NCBI GenBank assembly: GCA_030425905.1
Contig: JAUHZT010000018.1
Coordinates: forward strand, 1-35,507
Source of the DNA: Gammaproteobacteria bacterium
GTDB taxonomy: Bacteria; Pseudomonadota; Gammaproteobacteria; Steroidobacterales; Woeseiaceae
Direction of reading: 5' to 3'
Length of the DNA stretch: 35,507 bases
Below are positions 32,963 through 35,507 of this stretch, piece after piece (within the stretch, counting starts at the first letter, position 1; each line of letters opens with the position of its first letter). The notes beneath the pieces were generated by a model, which worked only from the letters and a program-made list of their open reading frames with translations, was not told where the DNA came from and did no database searches. The position numbers were made by a program, and so were the translations under genes.

Positions 32963-33199
32963 ATGCGACCGCTATACGATGAATTCGACGAGTTTGCTTT
33001 CGACGACAGCGCGGCTGTCAGCCGCATTCTCCGCGAACAGCGCAAGGAAGAGCGCCGCATAGCCAGCAGGAAACCTTACAGTCCCGACGAAGACAGTTTC
33101 CTCGATGAAATGGATGACTTCGACGATTTTGACGACGACTACAGCGACTACAACGAAGACGAGTTCGATACCTACTCCGGCTTGAGCCTCGATCACTAA
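32963..33199 (+). CDS. Small, extremely acidic protein (78 residues), unknown function
   Basis: Not assigned to a family. ATG 32963 has an excellent AGGAG 7 bases upstream, which is the main reason to believe the gene. It lies 13 bases after the previous stop. Of 78 residues 27 are Asp or Glu. The middle is basic (RILREQRKEERRIASRK) and the tail is a run of Asp with aromatic residues (FDDFDDDYSDYNEDEFD). Both ends are therefore acidic around a basic helix, a composition seen in disordered partner-binding or nucleic-acid-mimicking proteins. Co-transcription with the 162-residue protein behind a MarR operator suggests a joint, inducible role. The mechanism is unknown. Confidence 0.75.
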   Translation: MRPLYDEFDEFAFDDSAAVSRILREQRKEERRIASRKPYSPDEDSFLDEMDDFDDFDDDYSDYNEDEFDTYSGLSLDH

Positions 33200-33220
33200 G
33201 TCAGAGTAGTGCCTGCAAAT

Positions 33221-33246
33221 GCCGGGGCGCAATCCTGCGCCCCGGC
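33221..33246. terminator. Perfect 11-bp hairpin between convergent genes
   Basis: GCCGGGGCGCA (33221-33231) and its exact complement (33236-33246) enclose the loop ATCC. It lies 21 bases after the acidic-protein stop and 12 bases beyond the rimK stop. No T run follows on either strand, as in the hairpin at 13301-13327. A bidirectional U-less terminator or mRNA 3'-end stem is likely. Confidence 0.7.
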
Positions 33247-33258
33247 CGCAAAGTCAGC

Positions 33259-34164
33259 CTAGCCCTTGCCACGCGTCCGGGTTCTGCCCGTGCGCGCGTT
33301 CTTTTCGATAAATTCAATAATCAAACCGGCGACGTCTTTGCCGGTCGCATTCTCGATCCCTTCAAGGCCCGGACTGGAATTCACTTCCATCACAACCGGA
33401 CCACGCTTTGAACGCAGCAAATCCACGCCGGCCACATTGAGCCCCATCACGGCGGCGGAACGCACTGCTGTCGCACGCTCCTCCGGGGTTATCTTGATCA
33501 GCGTTGCCGTACCGCCCCGGTGCAGGTTCGAACGAAACTCGCCTTCCTTGCCTTTGCGCATCATCGACGCCACCACCTTGTCGCCCACAACGAAACAGCG
33601 AATGTCCGCGCCGTCCGCTTCCTTGACGAACTCCTGCACCATGAAGTTGGCGCCAAGTCCTCGAAAGGCTTCGATAACGCTTTCCGCCGCCTTGCGCGTT
33701 TCCGCCAGCACTACGCCAACACCCTGTGTTCCTTCCAGCAGCTTGATGACCACCGGCGCCCCGCCAACCGTTGCCAGCAGATCATCGGTATCGTCGGGGG
33801 AATTCGCGAACCCGGTGACCGGCAAACCAATCCCTTTGCGCGCCAGCAACTGGCTTGCGCGCAACTTGTCGCGCGAGCGGGTGATAGCCACTGACTCATT
33901 GACCGAGTAAACGCCCATCATTTCAAACTGCCGGACCACCGCCGTGCCATAGAAAGACACCGAGGCACCAATACGCGGAATGATGGCGTCCGGGCGCGGC
34001 AGTACCGTGCCTTTGTAATGAACTTCGGGACTGTTGCTCATGATATTCATGTAGCAACGCTTGTGATTGACCACGGACATTTCATGGCCGCGTGCCTGGC
34101 CTGCTTCAATAAGGCGCCTGGTTGAGTACAGATTGCCATTGGTGGAGAGAACTGCGATTTTCAT
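33259..34164 (-). CDS. rimK: RimK-type ATP-grasp ligase, ribosomal protein S6--L-glutamate ligase
   Basis: 301 residues, against 300 for E. coli RimK. It adds glutamate residues to the C-terminus of ribosomal protein S6 using ATP. Seen in order: N-terminal [59 protein letters not shown], and the ATP-grasp loop [46 protein letters not shown] and the Mg ligands in [15 protein letters not shown] complete it. The ATG at 34164 has GGAGG 8 bases upstream; a longer in-frame extension to 34404 lies in the preceding gene and is rejected. It is the last gene of a three-gene set with an AstE/AspA-type hydrolase (61 bases upstream) and a retropepsin-like protease. Confidence 0.95.
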   Translation of the reverse strand: MKIAVLSTNGNLYSTRRLIEAGQARGHEMSVVNHKRCYMNIMSNSPEVHYKGTVLPRPDAIIPRIGASVSFYGTAVVRQFEMMGVYSVNESVAITRSRDKLRASQLLARKGIGLPVTGFANSPDDTDDLLATVGGAPVVIKLLEGTQGVGVVLAETRKAAESVIEAFRGLGANFMVQEFVKEADGADIRCFVVGDKVVASMMRKGKEGEFRSNLHRGGTATLIKITPEERATAVRSAAVMGLNVAGVDLLRSKRGPVVMEVNSSPGLEGIENATGKDVAGLIIEFIEKNARTGRTRTRGKG

Positions 34165-34225
34165 AGCATCGGCCTCCGGGCCCGGACTGGTTCTGTGTTC
34201 TGGATAGGTCGAAACTCGACAGGCG

Positions 34226-35236
34226 TTACTGGCCGTGGCTGGCCGCGAAAGTTTCGACTTTCGTTTCCGCTTTTGACACGCTCTTGAAAGCGGCAATATT
34301 GAAGAGTGCGTCCCCTTCATGCGCAAGCGGCAAATTGTTGCGTCCGATAACAATACCATCAAACGGTGCCGGGATTGTCTCTTCTTCATCGCCCAGCGGG
34401 TCACCTACCACGGCAAGGCTCTGCCCTTTCACCACCCGCGTGCCGAGCGTCACTTTCTTGCTGACCACGCCGCTGAACGGCGCACGCACCCAACTCGTTG
34501 ACTCGGCGATCACCGGTACCAGTGTCGACCTGGTTTTGCTGGCCGGCAACATACCGATGTGTCGCATCACCTTGAGTACACCCTGCAGACCGGCACGGAT
34601 ACTGAACTCATCGAAGCGCAATGCTTCACCCGCTTCGTAAACAAGCACCGGAAAACCGCGTTCCGCTGCGCAGGCACGCAGCGAGCCGTCGCGAATTTGT
34701 GAATTCATGATGACCGGCGTGCCGAAAGCACGCGCCATGGCCATGGTGGTCGGGTCGTCGAGGTTGGCGCGGATCTGCGGCAGGTTCGACCGGTTGATCG
34801 CGCCAGTGTGCAGGTCGAGTCCATAGTCTGCCTTGGAGACAATTTCCTTGACGAAAATGTTCGCCATTCTGGCTGCGATTGAACCCTTTGCACTGCCGGG
34901 AAAGGAACGGTTCAGGTCGCGCCGGTCCGGCAGGTAACGGGACAGGTCCAGAAAGCCGTGCACGTTTACGACGGGCACAGCGATCAGTGTGCCGCGTATG
35001 GTCTCCAGGTTCTTGCGTTTCAGCAGCCTGCGTATAATCTCGACGCCATTGAGTTCGTCACCGTGAATGGCGGCCGAGACAAACAACACAGGCCCGGCGC
35101 GCCGCCCGCACACAACCTGCACCGGCATTGGCAAAGAGGCGCCCGTGTAGAGGTCAGCGACCGGTATATTGATCGAGGAACGTTCGCCCGGTTTAACCGT
35201 ACTGCCACCGATCGTTATTGGCTTGTTCGTCGCCAT
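34226..35236 (-). CDS. AstE/AspA-type zinc carboxypeptidase-like hydrolase (succinylglutamate desuccinylase/aspartoacylase family)
   Basis: 336 residues. Zinc ligands are His58 and Glu61 ([11 protein letters not shown]) and His143 (YGLDLHTGA); RDLNRSFPG and [12 protein letters not shown] are further active-site motifs. The C-terminal 90 residues form a barrel-sandwich hybrid-like module ([40 protein letters not shown]). The family removes acyl groups from, or cleaves, N-acyl amino acids and C-terminal residues. It is not likely to belong to arginine catabolism, because no other ast gene is near. Placement between a retropepsin-like protease gene and rimK suggests action on glutamylated S6 or on a related peptide. 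Its ATG shares one base with the upstream TGA, so the two are translationally coupled. Confidence 0.88.
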   Translation of the reverse strand: MATNKPITIGGSTVKPGERSSINIPVADLYTGASLPMPVQVVCGRRAGPVLFVSAAIHGDELNGVEIIRRLLKRKNLETIRGTLIAVPVVNVHGFLDLSRYLPDRRDLNRSFPGSAKGSIAARMANIFVKEIVSKADYGLDLHTGAINRSNLPQIRANLDDPTTMAMARAFGTPVIMNSQIRDGSLRACAAERGFPVLVYEAGEALRFDEFSIRAGLQGVLKVMRHIGMLPASKTRSTLVPVIAESTSWVRAPFSGVVSKKVTLGTRVVKGQSLAVVGDPLGDEEETIPAPFDGIVIGRNNLPLAHEGDALFNIAAFKSVSKAETKVETFAASHGQ

Positions 35237-35507
35237 CAGTTCTGCCCCGCCTTGTTGCGATGCTCATCGCCTTTGCCCAGCAAGTAGGAGCGGCCCGGGT
35301 TAACCTGCGCCCAGCCTTTGATAGCCGTGCGTCCGAGCAGCATGCGAAATCGCATCGTATCGCGTGAGGTCAGCGTAATCTCGATGGGTCGGCGAACGTC
35401 GCCGATCTCCATCATGGTTTCTATCACCCAGCGGCTTTCCTTGTGCCCACCCGAGTCTGTCACGATGCGTTCATCAAGCACATCGGCTACGCAGACGACG
35501 ACCGTAT
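35236..35507 (-). CDS. Retropepsin-like/putative ATP-dependent zinc protease family, C-terminal part (partial; N-terminus outside window)
   Basis: The frame is open to the right edge of the window, so only about the last 90 residues are seen. The fragment has [40 protein letters not shown] and the conserved [21 protein letters not shown]. This matches the small retropepsin-type proteins annotated as ATP-dependent zinc proteases (PF05618-type), including RimB of the Pseudomonas rimABK operon. Those are aspartic-protease-fold proteins of about 150 residues that accompany rimK. The catalytic Asp motif would lie outside the window. The gene overlaps the AstE/AspA-type gene by one base and heads the rimK operon as seen here. 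Confidence 0.8.
   Translation of the reverse strand, partial: TVVVCVADVLDERIVTDSGGHKESRWVIETMMEIGDVRRPIEITLTSRDTMRFRMLLGRTAIKGWAQVNPGRSYLLGKGDEHRNKAGQN

Noticed and set aside
34226..35236. Naming the zinc hydrolase AstE of arginine catabolism
   Set aside because: No astA, astB, astC or astD neighbours; context is rimK, and a C-terminal barrel-sandwich-like module is present.

Overview
The window reads as chromosomal DNA from a GC-rich, aerobic, heterotrophic gammaproteobacterium. The evidence is two TonB-dependent receptors, an Omp85 outer-membrane protein, a lipoprotein with a Gram-negative lipobox, a RimK operon, and a branched-chain keto acid dehydrogenase operon with an Lrp-type regulator. 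A marine lineage such as Woeseiales is a guess from the gene mix, not something the sequence proves. I saw no tRNA, rRNA, CRISPR array, insertion sequence, phage gene or attachment site. Coding density is high, and the only gene-free stretch longer than 300 bases is 2011-2629.

Layout. 1-2010 (-): N-terminal part of a TonB-dependent receptor. 2642-4521 (+): LytS-type histidine kinase and LytTR response regulator. 4672-6655 (+): beta-keto acid cleavage enzyme and an Fe(II)/2-oxoglutarate oxygenase-like protein. 6766-7182 (+): mscL, with a strong terminator. 7252-8577 (-): bestrophin-like membrane protein and an Lrp/AsnC regulator. The regulator diverges from 8711-13293 (+): leucine dehydrogenase, E1-alpha, E1-beta and E2 of the branched-chain 2-oxoacid dehydrogenase. 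Together these turn Leu/Val/Ile into acyl-CoAs; E3 is not present here. 13330-18753 (-): a secreted M16 peptidase, a lipoprotein amidohydrolase and a second, metal-ligand-poor amidohydrolase, probably one operon. 18857-20272 (+): class-3-like aldehyde dehydrogenase.

20255-27974 (-) is a tightly packed five-gene operon: nitrilase-family hydrolase, TonB-dependent receptor, TPR-sulfotransferase, serine hydrolase and MFS transporter. Immediately upstream, on the same strand, lies an unusually long MocR/GabR-type PLP regulator with an extra C-terminal domain (28081-29898). This block is the best candidate for an undescribed system: an outer-membrane uptake and modification pathway controlled by an amine- or amino-acid-sensing regulator. 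Its substrate is unknown.

30093-31793 (+): Omp85-type beta-barrel protein. 31838-32344 (-): MarR regulator, diverging across a clear inverted-repeat operator/promoter from two small + strand genes (32461-33199) of unknown function, the second extremely acidic. 33259-35507 (-): RimK glutamate ligase, an AstE/AspA-type zinc hydrolase and the C-terminal part of a retropepsin-like protease, a set that may write and trim glutamate tails on ribosomal protein S6.
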